A DNA stretch of 58,270 nt from an uncultured Prevotellaceae bacterium (GTDB lineage: Bacteria; Bacteroidota; Bacteroidia; Bacteroidales; Bacteroidaceae), in the NCBI GenBank assembly GCA_902768785.1, contig CACXMM010000015.1, positions 1-58,270 on the forward strand. Direction: 5' to 3'. The notes beneath the pieces were generated by a model. That model was not told the DNA's origin. It ran no database searches and saw only the letters and a program-made list of their open reading frames with translations. Positions within the stretch are counted from its first letter, which is position 1. Each line of letters opens with the position of its first letter. This document shows, one piece after another, positions 44,759 to 52,834 of this stretch. Position numbers and translations under genes: made by a program.

Positions 44759-45601
44759 TTATTTATTAGCAAACTGCATATATCGTTTCGAGATATAGTC
44801 CTTTAAGTCTTCAGGCATTTGTTCTTCCATTATCTTCCAAAGATCGCCATAAGATTTCCATTCAGGAACTACTTTTAAGTCTAAATTTATAATTTTAGAG
44901 CGAAAATGGTCAAATAGTTCTTTATAATTTTGATATGCAGTATGCTCATCCTCGAACCGCTTGGACGGTTCAAATATAAGGGTGATAAACTTCAACTCTG
45001 CTGTTTCAAAATTAATACAAACTTTTTTAAAAGTATCGCATGGTTCAACAAATTGGCTATGAATTCCAAAAAGGTGGGAAATTAGTTGTTTGATACCTTC
45101 TTTGTATTTATATTTCCTCTCAGGAATATACTTCACAATTTCATCCCATCTAACACTATTGTCGTACCAATTACTATTATTTTTATAACTGTTACTTAGT
45201 TCAAACTTTGTTGTTTTCGTATATTCAGTAAATTTTGATTCAATAAATAAGATACGCTTCTTATCTTCGTCTATTAGTACGACATCCATATTGGCTGGGG
45301 CAGGACTGTTTTTAATTGTTTTCATCTTGACCTCAAAAAACACTTGAGTATATTTGGTGTCATCCCATATAAAAGGATGTTTTTCATCTATCCAATGAAA
45401 AAAGTTATACGATAGCATAGATGAAGAATGAATAGCCTCAGCTTTTGAATGTAGTTCTCCACCCGAACCCTCTTCAAACATCTCCTGAATTTGTTCACTC
45501 ATTTGTCCTCCAAAGATATTTTCTTTATACGAATCAAAATACCCTTTCTTATTAACAGGAATACCTTCCTTTAATGCATCTATAAGTTTTTCTTTTTCCA
45601 T
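44759..45601 (-). CDS. PD-(D/E)XK nuclease-fold protein (PGN_0703-like)
   Basis: 280 aa. The nuclease core is visible as ANMDVVLIDEDKKRILFIESKFTEY, giving D-(x)n-ExK. The sequence around it (EAIHSSSMLSYNFFHWIDEKHPF; GIKQLISHLFGIH) recalls the PGN_0703-like restriction endonuclease group. Its partner is a WYL regulator whose stop codon is 1 nt upstream, which suggests a regulated defence nuclease. No methylase is nearby. The target is unknown. Confidence 0.78.
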   Translation of the reverse strand: MEKEKLIDALKEGIPVNKKGYFDSYKENIFGGQMSEQIQEMFEEGSGGELHSKAEAIHSSSMLSYNFFHWIDEKHPFIWDDTKYTQVFFEVKMKTIKNSPAPANMDVVLIDEDKKRILFIESKFTEYTKTTKFELSNSYKNNSNWYDNSVRWDEIVKYIPERKYKYKEGIKQLISHLFGIHSQFVEPCDTFKKVCINFETAELKFITLIFEPSKRFEDEHTAYQNYKELFDHFRSKIINLDLKVVPEWKSYGDLWKIMEEQMPEDLKDYISKRYMQFANK

Positions 45602-45602
45602 A

Positions 45603-46517
45603 TTATAAATAAAAGTTCAACATATTGTCAATTTTCTCTTTCATTTCTTCCCTTAGTTCCTCTGGCTCCAACACCTCAACCTTGTCTCCCATTGCCAGCA
45701 ACTGGCTTACCAATTCAGGTGTAACGCATAATCTATATGTGAACTCAGCAAATTCTCCATGCTTGGACTTACCTTCTGATTGGCTTTTGTGGAGAGGAGT
45801 AGAGCGGAGATATTCTGCCTGAATGCCGTAGGCGCGGATTTTGACTCTCGTGACAGGCAAATCCTTATTCACAAAGATGCCAACAACATTAGAAAAGTGC
45901 TTGCGAGCATCAAAGTCTTCAGGCAAGGTAAAACTTTTCGTAAGCACTTTCAGCGCAAGAATGCGGTCAAGGGCTATTGTGCGCAAACCATCTTTTTCTT
46001 TAATAAATCCCAATAGATACCAACGTCGATTGAAGACTTTCAAAGCGTATGGCTGAATATGAAATGTCTGCAAATGTTCTTCGCCCTGTTCTCCCTCATA
46101 TCGCTGATAGTCAATACGCAACTCCATATTCTTCTGCATGGCTTCGATGATGTCATCAAGGAAAGATGTTCCCAATGGAATCTCTTCCAATAGGATTCTG
46201 TCCTTCATGCTATTGAATGTCGCAAAATCCTGAGGGATGCTATACTTGTGTAGCAGCCACTTAGCTACCTTCTGCTTGTCCAACACCTCTGGGTTCTTGA
46301 CATAATATACATTACCATGTGAACGGTCGCATACAATCTCCACACCGAACATCTCCTTGATTCCCTTTCTCTGCTCATGGAAAGTGCGTAACGGTATAGG
46401 TCCATTGCTAAGTGGACAATCCTCCCACAGCATATTTATCTCGTCAATCGTCAGAGGACAACTGTTCAACAACGTGTCGAGAAGCCAAATGTATCTGTAA
46501 TATGTTTTGCTAATCAT
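45603..46517 (-). CDS. WYL-domain transcriptional regulator
   Basis: 304 aa. The N-terminal ~90 residues contain a winged-helix region (LLNSCPLTIDEINMLWEDC). The WYL domain follows (LRIDYQRYEGEQGEEHLQTFHIQPYALKVFNRRWYLLGFIKEKDGLRTIALDRI), where RRWYLLGF is the WYL-type core. A C-terminal WCX-like region ends the protein. WYL proteins often repress phage-defence operons and sense nucleic acids. It is 1 nt upstream of a PD-(D/E)XK nuclease gene, so autoregulation of that pair is likely. Confidence 0.9.
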   Translation of the reverse strand: MISKTYYRYIWLLDTLLNSCPLTIDEINMLWEDCPLSNGPIPLRTFHEQRKGIKEMFGVEIVCDRSHGNVYYVKNPEVLDKQKVAKWLLHKYSIPQDFATFNSMKDRILLEEIPLGTSFLDDIIEAMQKNMELRIDYQRYEGEQGEEHLQTFHIQPYALKVFNRRWYLLGFIKEKDGLRTIALDRILALKVLTKSFTLPEDFDARKHFSNVVGIFVNKDLPVTRVKIRAYGIQAEYLRSTPLHKSQSEGKSKHGEFAEFTYRLCVTPELVSQLLAMGDKVEVLEPEELREEMKEKIDNMLNFYL

Positions 46518-46533
46518 TTGTATTTAAAGTTCT

Positions 46534-46605
46534 GTGATAACACAGGGACGGTTCTTTGATTCGGAAATTAGCGTGTAACAAAAAGAACCGTCCCTCTGTT
46601 ACCAC
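46534..46605. repeat. 24-bp inverted repeat upstream of the WYL gene
   Basis: 46534-46557 and 46582-46605 are near-perfect inverted copies (AACACAGGGACGGTTCTTT versus AAAGAACCGTCCCTCTGTT), with a 24-nt loop. It could be a mobile extragenic palindrome, a terminator of higBA, or a WYL-regulator site. Confidence 0.7.
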
Positions 46606-46676
46606 TGTTACCATGAACTATCAGCTGAAAACTATGGCATTTACCTACGCTTTGTTAGGAAGGGTGCAACACCCTG

Positions 46677-46982
46677 TTAATATATCGGCTTCACCACTTC
46701 TACCCTCATACCAAGGGCGGCAATGATGCGGTAGAACACACCAACGCTGGGGGTGATGACACCATTCTCGATTTTTGAAATATACGACTTGGTAGTCTGA
46801 GTGCGCTTGGCTAATTCAGCCTGAGTCATTTTGGCTTCCTTACGGGCATCCTGAAGGATCTGCCCGGAATAGAACGAGTAGGCAGCCTCCTCAGCACGAG
46901 CACGCTCTGGTGTACCTTCTGAACCGAATTTTGCATCAAGTACAGCGTCGTAGTCAACGATTTTGTGATTGTTTGTCTGCAT
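46677..46982 (-). CDS. higA: HigA-type antitoxin, XRE family
   Basis: 101 aa. The helix-turn-helix is MTQAELAKRTQTTKSYISKIENGVITPS (about residues 52-79), as in HigA/XRE antitoxins. The N-terminus carries DYDAVLDAKFGSEGTPERARAEE, typical for antitoxins paired with Gp49-like HigB. It is second in a toxin-first operon and overlaps the toxin gene by 29 nt. It probably represses the operon by binding the inverted repeat over the toxin promoter. Confidence 0.9.
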   Translation of the reverse strand: MQTNNHKIVDYDAVLDAKFGSEGTPERARAEEAAYSFYSGQILQDARKEAKMTQAELAKRTQTTKSYISKIENGVITPSVGVFYRIIAALGMRVEVVKPIY

Positions 46983-47295
46983 AATACGCCTCCTTTATTT
47001 TTATTGCTTTATCTATTTCTCCTTGCGGTGTCTTCTGAGCTTTTTTCTGGAACCCATTGAATAGCACCACAATATTGCCTTCGTCGAAGATAAAGAAAAC
47101 ACGGTAGATTTTTCCGCCATATTCTGTTCTCAACTCATAGATACCTTCGCGTATGAGCTTTACGAACTTCTTTGGCAATCGCCCTTGCGTTTTCAGCAGC
47201 AGAAGTCCGTACTGAACTTTCTCTTGCTCTTTCTCGGTCAGAGTTGCCATAAACGACTCGAAATAACCGCCGTATGTTCTTATCTTACGTGTCAT
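46954..47295 (-). CDS. higB: HigB-type toxin (RelE/ParE superfamily, Gp49-like)
   Basis: 113 aa from the ATG at 47295 (MTRKIRTYGGYFESFMATL). KFVKLIREGIYELRTEYGGKIYRVFFIFDEGNIVVLFNGFQKKAQKTP is the Gp49-like toxin core, which cleaves mRNA on ribosomes in known members. A longer frame upstream lacks family similarity and was not used. The -7 box (TATTTTTG, 47300-47307) ends only 4 nt before the ATG, so the mRNA may be leaderless. Confidence 0.88.
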   Translation of the reverse strand: MTRKIRTYGGYFESFMATLTEKEQEKVQYGLLLLKTQGRLPKKFVKLIREGIYELRTEYGGKIYRVFFIFDEGNIVVLFNGFQKKAQKTPQGEIDKAIKIKEAYYADKQSQNR

Positions 47296-47299
47296 GGTG

Positions 47300-47335
47300 C
47301 AAAAATAACAAAAGTTGTCGAATCGTGCAACTTTT
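47300..47335 (-). promoter_or_regulatory. higBA promoter and candidate operator
   Basis: Minus-strand TATTTTTG at 47300-47307. Immediately upstream, AAAAGTTG (47310-47317) and CAACTTTT (47328-47335) form a perfect 8-bp inverted repeat, well placed for HigA autorepression. Confidence 0.6.
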
Positions 47336-47457
47336 TCGTTGGGTTTTATGATTTTGTAACACAGTAACACCTCTTTTTTCCTCGGCCCACAAGTAAGTCG
47401 TATTACCATGCCCAACATAGAAATCTACTTTACCTGTGATTCCAGTATCATAGTAAC

Positions 47458-47627
47458 CGTTTTCCCGTTTTCCCGTTTCGTCATGTGGTTTTGGATATGT
47501 TGGATTCTCTTGGCGTTTTCCTCTTACTTTAATATATAATAATAATTATATATTAAAGTAATTATATATATTATATAAATCTTCTCTTCCGCAAAACGCT
47601 TGACGAAACGGGAAAACGGGAAAACGG
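47458..47627. repeat. Perfect 27-bp inverted repeats (copies 2 and 3) around an AT-rich core
   Basis: 47458-47484 is the exact reverse complement of 47601-47627. The 116-bp centre includes a very AT-rich stretch (about 47532-47578). Copy 2 is inverted relative to copy 1 at 35667, and copy 3 is inverted relative to copy 4 at 55665. Confidence 0.88.
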
Positions 47628-47990
47628 CAGGATTCCGGCAGGGCGCGAAAGGGTGGGGGAGCAGTTGGGTGAGAACGGAGCAATCTCTCAGAATAAAATA
47701 ATAAATCGGTGGGATTGAAATATTACGGCGATTTTCAATTTTCTCTCCGCTTCGCTTTGAGTGACCTTTGGTTCTCGCCGAAGGCGATCCCCCACAAACA
47801 TCCGAAGTTCATTATTTCAGTTTCCCATTTGCTCCACTTTTATGTTCAGTTGTTTTGCTACGATTTGATTAAGTATCTGCACTCAAAAATGGATAACCGC
47901 ATATTAACTTGATTTGGTTCCAGTTGGATGTGTTTTAGGCAAAATTTGCATAAATTACTCGTGTGATGCCTTATTATCGATAAAAATGAG
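47628..47990. other. Intergenic region with dispersed element copy 2
   Basis: No gene is supported. 47728-47810 repeats the extragenic element of 3463-3526. 47632-47660 (CCGGCAGGGCGCG... GGGTGGGGGAGC) recurs near 55719-55747. Confidence 0.55.
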
Positions 47991-47998
47991 TACCTTTG
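47991..47998 (+). promoter_or_regulatory. -7 box (TACCTTTG)
   Basis: It lies 10 nt before the ATG at 48009, giving a near-leaderless mRNA if that start is used; the ATG at 48027 would have a normal short leader. Confidence 0.55.
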
Positions 47999-48008
47999 CA
48001 AGGTAATA

Positions 48009-49586
48009 ATGAGAATTTATCTAGGAATGGAATTAAAGACTCTGATAGCAGAATGTACAGCATACGACTTCAAGGTGATGCTTGAAGAGAAGAAACCTAA
48101 GAGTTGGTTGAAGAGCGTAAGCGCTTTCGCCAATGGCTTGAGTGGTTCTCTTTTCTTTGGCGTAGATAATGATGGCATCGTTAAAGGACTTGATGATGTG
48201 CAGCATGTTTGCGAAGCTATCAGTAGTAAGATTCGAGATTACATGGATCCTCTGCCAGAGGTGGAAATGATTCCTTATGATATAGATGGTCTACATATTT
48301 TACAACTCAAAGTCAACGCAGGGCATTATACTCCGTATTACTACGTTGGAGATGGTCAGCGAATTGCCTTTGTTCGCATCGGTGATGAAAGTCTTCCTGC
48401 TACGGCAGAGCAGATGGTACGTTTGGTACTGAAAGGCTCCAACAAAACTTTTGATTCCCTTCACACAGAATATAAAGCAGAGGACTATTCCTTTACGATA
48501 TTGGCGAATACTTTCAAAGACCGTATCAAACAAGAATGGGACAAGAAATACCTCTTGTCGTTTGGACTTGTTACAGGGGCAGGATACCTAACGAATGCGG
48601 GTGCATTGTTAGCCGATGATTGTCCCTTATGGCAGTCTCGCTTATATTGTACCCGATGGGATGGAACGGAAAAGGGCGATGCCATCAATGATGCAGAGTT
48701 TACGGGCAATGTCCTTATGCTGCTCCGTGAAGCCATGAACTTTGTGAAATCAAACACCAAGAGAGGTTGGGAGAAACTGCCTGATGGGCGAAAGAATAAA
48801 CCAGAGTATGCAGAACGAGCCGTATTAGAAGCGATGGTTAACCATTTCATCCATCGTGACTACACTGTTATGGGTGGCGAAGTTCATTTGGATGTATTTG
48901 ACGATAGGCTGTCTATTACCTCTCCAGGTGGAATGTATAGTGGACAGACCGTACAAGACCTATCTATAGAAGAAATCGCATCAGACAGAAGAAACCCTAT
49001 TCTTGCAGACGTAATGGCTCAACTAGATTACATGGAGAAACGAGGCAGCGGTTTAAAACGTATCTGTAATGAGACCAAAGCCTTGGTGGGGTATAAAGAT
49101 AACTTGAAACCGGAATTCAAATCAACGACGAGCCAGTTTATGACCATTATATACTCAATGGAGTATGAAATAAAAAATCAACTGAGGGAACAATATCAAG
49201 ATGGGATTAGGTCGGGACTAAGCTGGGAGCAAGTTGGGACTAAGATAGGATTAAGTTGGGATGAAGTTGAAAAATTATTCATAGCACTTCGAGAACCCAA
49301 ATCCATGGTAGAGCTCAAAGAAATGTATCAATGGTCTAACACAACGAAGTTCAAAGCTAAATATGTAAACCCTCTGATAGAGGCACAATTCGTAGGTATG
49401 ACTATTCCTGATAAACCGACAAGCCCAAAGCAAAGATACTTTCTTACAGACAGCGGTAAGGCACTACTATCTAAAGTGACTTGTAGTCCCAATTCTAGTG
49501 ATTTGATGGAAAAAGTCAATCATATGATAGAAAATCTAAGTGAGGAAGAGAAGCGTATTGCGTTGGATTTGTTAAACAAAGGATAA
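48009..49586 (+). CDS. AlbA_2 (Schlafen-like) ATP-binding protein
   Basis: 525 aa (ATG at 48027, MELKTLIAE, is an alternative start). The N-terminal AlbA_2 domain shows KSVSAFANGLSGSLFFGVDNDGIVKGLDD. The middle carries the HATPase_c_4-like region of this family (AVLEAMVNHFIHRDYTVMGGEVHLDVFDDRLSITSPGGM, then EKRGSGLKRICNET). A wHTH-like C-terminus includes a short internal repeat (SWEQVGTKIGL / SWDEVEKL) and YFLTDSGKALLSK. Such proteins are frequent in defence and mobile regions; function not proven. Confidence 0.87.
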   Translation: MRIYLGMELKTLIAECTAYDFKVMLEEKKPKSWLKSVSAFANGLSGSLFFGVDNDGIVKGLDDVQHVCEAISSKIRDYMDPLPEVEMIPYDIDGLHILQLKVNAGHYTPYYYVGDGQRIAFVRIGDESLPATAEQMVRLVLKGSNKTFDSLHTEYKAEDYSFTILANTFKDRIKQEWDKKYLLSFGLVTGAGYLTNAGALLADDCPLWQSRLYCTRWDGTEKGDAINDAEFTGNVLMLLREAMNFVKSNTKRGWEKLPDGRKNKPEYAERAVLEAMVNHFIHRDYTVMGGEVHLDVFDDRLSITSPGGMYSGQTVQDLSIEEIASDRRNPILADVMAQLDYMEKRGSGLKRICNETKALVGYKDNLKPEFKSTTSQFMTIIYSMEYEIKNQLREQYQDGIRSGLSWEQVGTKIGLSWDEVEKLFIALREPKSMVELKEMYQWSNTTKFKAKYVNPLIEAQFVGMTIPDKPTSPKQRYFLTDSGKALLSKVTCSPNSSDLMEKVNHMIENLSEEEKRIALDLLNKG

Positions 49587-49679
49587 TGAAACCGCGATAA
49601 GGAATTCCATCGACGGCAAGCCCCCCAAAATAATTGAAAATAATTGGGGGAAAGTATTGTTTTGCGCTGATTTTTTTAG

Positions 49680-49687
49680 TACCTTTG
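49680..49687 (+). promoter_or_regulatory. -7 box (TACCTTTG) of the HU-like/smalltalk unit
   Basis: TACCTTTG 90 nt before the HU-like ATG. A CCCCCC/GGGGG pairing at 49621-49650 just upstream may terminate the AlbA_2 gene. Confidence 0.6.
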
Positions 49688-49776
49688 CATTGGAAATCAG
49701 ATCTGAGGAAAGCGGGATTCGGTCACCCGATGCAGCTGGCCGAGCATAATTTAATACCATTGAAAAACACGAGAGT

Positions 49777-50295
49777 ATGGCAAGAATTTTTTATGTACTG
49801 AGACAGAACAAGAATGAGCAGTCGAAGATTTGCGGCAAGTGGTTCGCCCACAGCAAGACCATCGAGACGGTGAACACGCGCAAGCTGGCGCAGCACATCA
49901 GCGAGCACGGAAGTATTTACACCCCTGACGTCGTTTACGGCGTACTGGAGAAGTTCCGCAGCTGTCTGCTGGAGATGCTGCTGGAGTCGAAGCGTGTGAA
50001 GATCGACGGACTGGGCATCTTCTACACCACCATCGAGAACAAGAAGGGCGGCGCTGACACGAAGGAGGAGTTCAACGTGCAGCAGAACCTGCAGGCACTC
50101 CACATCCGATTCCTGCCTGAGCAGGAGGCCGAGATGAACATCTCCAGCCGACAGTTCCTGAAGAAGGCAAAGTTCGTGAGCGTGGATGCCCTGACGGGTG
50201 AAGCACCTAACGGCAGCGACGATGGATCGAACGGCGAAAACGGCTCAGGAACGAACGGCGGCGACGACTCACCTGCCAACGGCGACGGCGAGTAA
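49777..50295 (+). CDS. HU-like DNA-binding protein with acidic Gly/Asn tail
   Basis: 172 aa. The N-terminal ~125 residues match Bacteroidetes HU-like (HU-HIG type) proteins: MARIFYVLRQNKNEQSKICGKWFAH, TRKLAQHISEHGSIYTPDVVYGVLEKFRSCLLEMLLESKRVKIDGLG. The C-terminal tail (about 140-172) is low-complexity Gly/Asn/Asp/Ser. In this phylum such genes commonly sit beside VirE-N/DUF3987 genes and smalltalk genes, as here. Confidence 0.9.
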   Translation: MARIFYVLRQNKNEQSKICGKWFAHSKTIETVNTRKLAQHISEHGSIYTPDVVYGVLEKFRSCLLEMLLESKRVKIDGLGIFYTTIENKKGGADTKEEFNVQQNLQALHIRFLPEQEAEMNISSRQFLKKAKFVSVDALTGEAPNGSDDGSNGENGSGTNGGDDSPANGDGE

Positions 50296-50309
50296 GCGAG
50301 AGTAGAAAC

Positions 50310-50323
50310 GACCCCACGGGGTC
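50310..50323 (+). promoter_or_regulatory. Hairpin between HU-like and smalltalk genes
   Basis: GACCCC-AC-GGGGTC, perfect, 14 nt after the HU-like stop codon. It has no T-run, so it may protect or attenuate the transcript. Confidence 0.45.
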
Positions 50324-50350
50324 AAGTAACTAACCAAACAATCTAATACC

Positions 50351-50464
50351 ATGAAGAAAGACACTTGGAAGGCCATCATTCAGGTCATCGTATCCATCCT
50401 CACGGCGGCACTGACCGCACTGGGAACGACCTCATGCATGGGGCATGGACCCCTCGCATTCTGA
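50351..50464 (+). CDS. Smalltalk-family micropeptide
   Basis: 37 aa: MKKDTWKAIIQVIVSILTA begins the peptide and TALGTTSCMGHGPLAF ends it. One hydrophobic helix precedes a Cys. The pattern (MKK-x-TWK...ILTA..T.LG..SC) is that of the Bacteroidetes 'smalltalk' proteins, which sit just after HU-like genes. It starts 55 nt downstream of the HU-like gene and is followed by a terminator. Function unknown. Confidence 0.85.
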   Translation: MKKDTWKAIIQVIVSILTAALTALGTTSCMGHGPLAF

Positions 50465-50489
50465 GAATGAACGTACACGGTCATGAAGA

Positions 50490-50525
50490 GAGGGGTGTGC
50501 ACACCCCTCCCTTTTCATTTTTAAG
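50490..50525 (+). terminator. Rho-independent terminator after smalltalk
   Basis: GAGGGGTGTGCACACCCCTC (50490-50509) is a perfect palindrome, followed by CCTTTTCATTTTT. Confidence 0.8.
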
Positions 50526-50565
50526 TTTCGGTTGTTAACTCTTTCGTTGTTTTAGTGCCCTTGCG

Positions 50566-50612
50566 GGCAGAATTTTCAATTCTCGCCGTAGGCGATCTCC
50601 ATAAACATCCGA
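50566..50612. repeat. Dispersed extragenic element, copy 3
   Basis: TTTTCAATTCTCGCCGTAGG and onward to ACATCCGAAAG; parallels 47728-47810 (TTCTCGCCGAAGGCGATC ... ACATCCGAAG). Confidence 0.6.
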
Positions 50613-50620
50613 AAGTTCAA

Positions 50621-51607
50621 TCATTTATCAATGTTGATCAGCGTGTACTCTCGACTGCCGAGTCCCAGCTGGGCGGCATGCTCAATGGTGTGGATGCCGT
50701 GCTGCTTGTCGATGCGGTTGAGCAGGTCGGTGGGGTCGTTCTTGGCCGTCACCTTCTGCTGGTCGATGATGTCGATGCACGCCTGGTCGAGAGCCACAGG
50801 GTCGGTCGATGCCAGGATGCCGTAGTCCTCGAGCTTCACAGGTGCAGGATGATCCACGCAGTCGCAGTCTATCGACATGTTGTTCATCACACTGATATAG
50901 ATGATTCCCTCCTGCTTCTGGAAGTAGTTCACGACGGCCTGTGCTGCAGCGGCCATGCTCTCGAGGAACCCGTCCTGATTGCCGATGAACCTGGGTGTCC
51001 AGAGCTGGCCCATGTCGAGCTTCTCCATCTTTCCGGCAGAGTGGATATATGCCTTGCCGTTCTGACTGGCGCAGCCGATGGAGAGATTCTTCAGGGCACC
51101 ACCGTAGCCGCCCATGGGATGACCTTTGAAGTGGTTGAGGGCAATCATGAAGTCGTAGTTGGCTATGTGACCTCCCACGATGTCGTACTTGATGTGCGTC
51201 TGATCCTTCACAGGAATGCGGATCTCATCGTATTCATCCATGATATCCACAGGGAAATACTTCGTGAAGCCGTGGCGCTCAATCACCTTCCAGTGGTTCT
51301 CCGAAGTGTTGCGCTCATCCTTCTTGTCGGCAGGACCGTTGCCATAGGCGGTATTGCACTCCACGATGGTGCCATCGACCTCATACACCAGGTCTTTGAC
51401 GAGCTCCGGCTTCAGGTAGTTGGGATTGCTTCCCTCACCAGTACTCATCTTCACAGCCACGCGCCCCTTAGCGGGTACACCTAAAGCCTTGTAGATTCTT
51501 ACCAGCGACTCAGGACTGATCTCCCTTGTCAGATACACCTTACTCTGTGCAAATGCAGCTGCCGATGCCACCAGCATCAAGGCAACTATAGTCAATGTTT
51601 TCTTCAT
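50621..51607 (-). CDS. DUF362 domain secreted protein
   Basis: 328 aa with signal peptide MKKTLTIVALMLVASAAAFAQ. DUF362 features: VAVKMSTGEGSNPNYLKPELVKDLV, GGHIANYDFMIALNHFKGHPMGGYGGALKNLSIGCAS, and DYGILASTDPVALDQACIDII. Many DUF362 proteins carry ferredoxin clusters; this one does not. A minus-strand TATATTTG box lies at 51631-51638. Biochemical role not known. Confidence 0.88.
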   Translation of the reverse strand: MKKTLTIVALMLVASAAAFAQSKVYLTREISPESLVRIYKALGVPAKGRVAVKMSTGEGSNPNYLKPELVKDLVYEVDGTIVECNTAYGNGPADKKDERNTSENHWKVIERHGFTKYFPVDIMDEYDEIRIPVKDQTHIKYDIVGGHIANYDFMIALNHFKGHPMGGYGGALKNLSIGCASQNGKAYIHSAGKMEKLDMGQLWTPRFIGNQDGFLESMAAAAQAVVNYFQKQEGIIYISVMNNMSIDCDCVDHPAPVKLEDYGILASTDPVALDQACIDIIDQQKVTAKNDPTDLLNRIDKQHGIHTIEHAAQLGLGSREYTLINIDK

Positions 51608-51745
51608 AAATTACAGATGATTGTCAGGTGCAAATATAGTAAGATTTTTTAAAAGTATGGCACATGTGTGATTAAAAATGGCGAATAAAACGTACCTTAA
51701 ATTATATTTTTACCCTGATGATTCGTGTGATTTGAGATTTTTATC

Positions 51746-51753
51746 TATATTTG
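51746..51753 (+). promoter_or_regulatory. -7 box (TATATTTG)
   Basis: Plus-strand TATATTTG, 30 nt before the lipoprotein gene at 51783. Confidence 0.55.
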
Positions 51754-51782
51754 CAAATTATTATTGACATACAAGAAATAGA

Positions 51783-52181
51783 ATGATGAAGAGAATCAAA
51801 TCAACAGTGAAACAGATCGTTCTTTCATCCGTATTTGTCGTCCTGCTTTTCTGCTCATGCCATCAAAGCAAGACGGATACGAATCAGCCCTCAAAGATAA
51901 CGGCCGAAATGGCCTACGAGGGAGTGAACAACTATTGCCATAGCGAATATGACTGGAGTATAGCGAAGGAGAATCCTTCCATCATGTATGTGACGATGGG
52001 AGAGGAGACTGAATCGGAGTATAAGGTGGTATTCCGTAGCTATACAGGTGCGTTCGTGTATTTTTATGTCGATAAGGCGAGTGGCAAGACACGCATGGTC
52101 GAGTATGTTCCGACTTTGGATGTTGAAAGCGATGCTGGAACCATTGAGCTATCCGATTATTTGAAGAAGGAAGCCCAATGA
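51783..52181 (+). CDS. Putative lipoprotein, unknown function
   Basis: 132 aa. MMKRIKSTVKQIVLSSVFVVLLFCSC has a lipobox-like FCSC site. The mature part (ITAEMAYEGVNNYCHSEYDWSIAKENPSIMYV, FRSYTGAFVYFYVDKASGKTRMVEYVP) looks like a small alpha+beta domain. It is followed at 85 nt by a second lipoprotein gene, so they are possibly co-expressed. Confidence 0.75.
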   Translation: MMKRIKSTVKQIVLSSVFVVLLFCSCHQSKTDTNQPSKITAEMAYEGVNNYCHSEYDWSIAKENPSIMYVTMGEETESEYKVVFRSYTGAFVYFYVDKASGKTRMVEYVPTLDVESDAGTIELSDYLKKEAQ

Positions 52182-52265
52182 TGCCTCTTGTTCTTGACGC
52201 TGCCATCATGGTTGGACATTGAACTGAGTTATAAAAAGTAAGTATTAACAGATTAGTGGAGAGAT

Positions 52266-52808
52266 ATGAAAAAGGTATTTTTATTTGTGCTGAGCATGAT
52301 GCTCCTGGAAGGAGGCCTGACCTCATGCAACGGTCAGCAGAAACAGACTCAGACAGAGCGTTCGGAATCATTGGCCTTGGAAGATTCCGTTGCAGTTCCT
52401 GACAGTCTGAACGGTGCTGTGGAAGACCCAGCTAAAAAGAAGGATATGGAGGCAGTGAAGGCCTTCGTGGAGCAGTTCTATCAGGGATGGAGCATGGATG
52501 ATTTGCTTGAATATGACTATCCGAAAAAGTATATCACGCCCAAGCTCCTGCAGTTCCTGGCCGATTCATACGAATTCGACTGCGAGGGTGAGTGCCTGGC
52601 TACTTGGAAGTTCTTCTATGAGGGCGGTGGTGACGTGGCTGAGATGAAGTCACGCAAGATAACGGCCTGTGATGCAAGCCATGTCCTGGTTGAGAACAAA
52701 TATGCGAACTATGAATATACCGTGCTTCTTACTGTGATCAAGGATGGCGATACCTTCAAAATCGACAGCCTTCAGCAGAAGAAATCTGAGTATATTGATG
52801 GGAACTGA
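52266..52808 (+). CDS. Putative lipoprotein, DUF3828-like
   Basis: 180 aa. Lipobox LTSC at about residue 21. MEAVKAFVEQFYQGW...YPKKYITPKLLQFLADSYEFDCEGECLATWKFF and the end VLLTVIKDGDTFKIDSLQ resemble DUF3828-type NTF2-like secreted proteins. No catalytic site is evident. Confidence 0.72.
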   Translation: MKKVFLFVLSMMLLEGGLTSCNGQQKQTQTERSESLALEDSVAVPDSLNGAVEDPAKKKDMEAVKAFVEQFYQGWSMDDLLEYDYPKKYITPKLLQFLADSYEFDCEGECLATWKFFYEGGGDVAEMKSRKITACDASHVLVENKYANYEYTVLLTVIKDGDTFKIDSLQQKKSEYIDGN

Positions 52809-52834
52809 CCTTCTTTTTTCTTCGGAAATATAGC

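Noticed and set aside
47296-47418. N-terminal extension of the higB toxin
   Set aside because: It lies upstream of the -7 box, and the Gp49-like domain starts at the ATG at 47295.
47709-47912. 67-residue plus-strand frame in the intergenic region
   Set aside because: It consists of dispersed-element sequence, with no start context or family.
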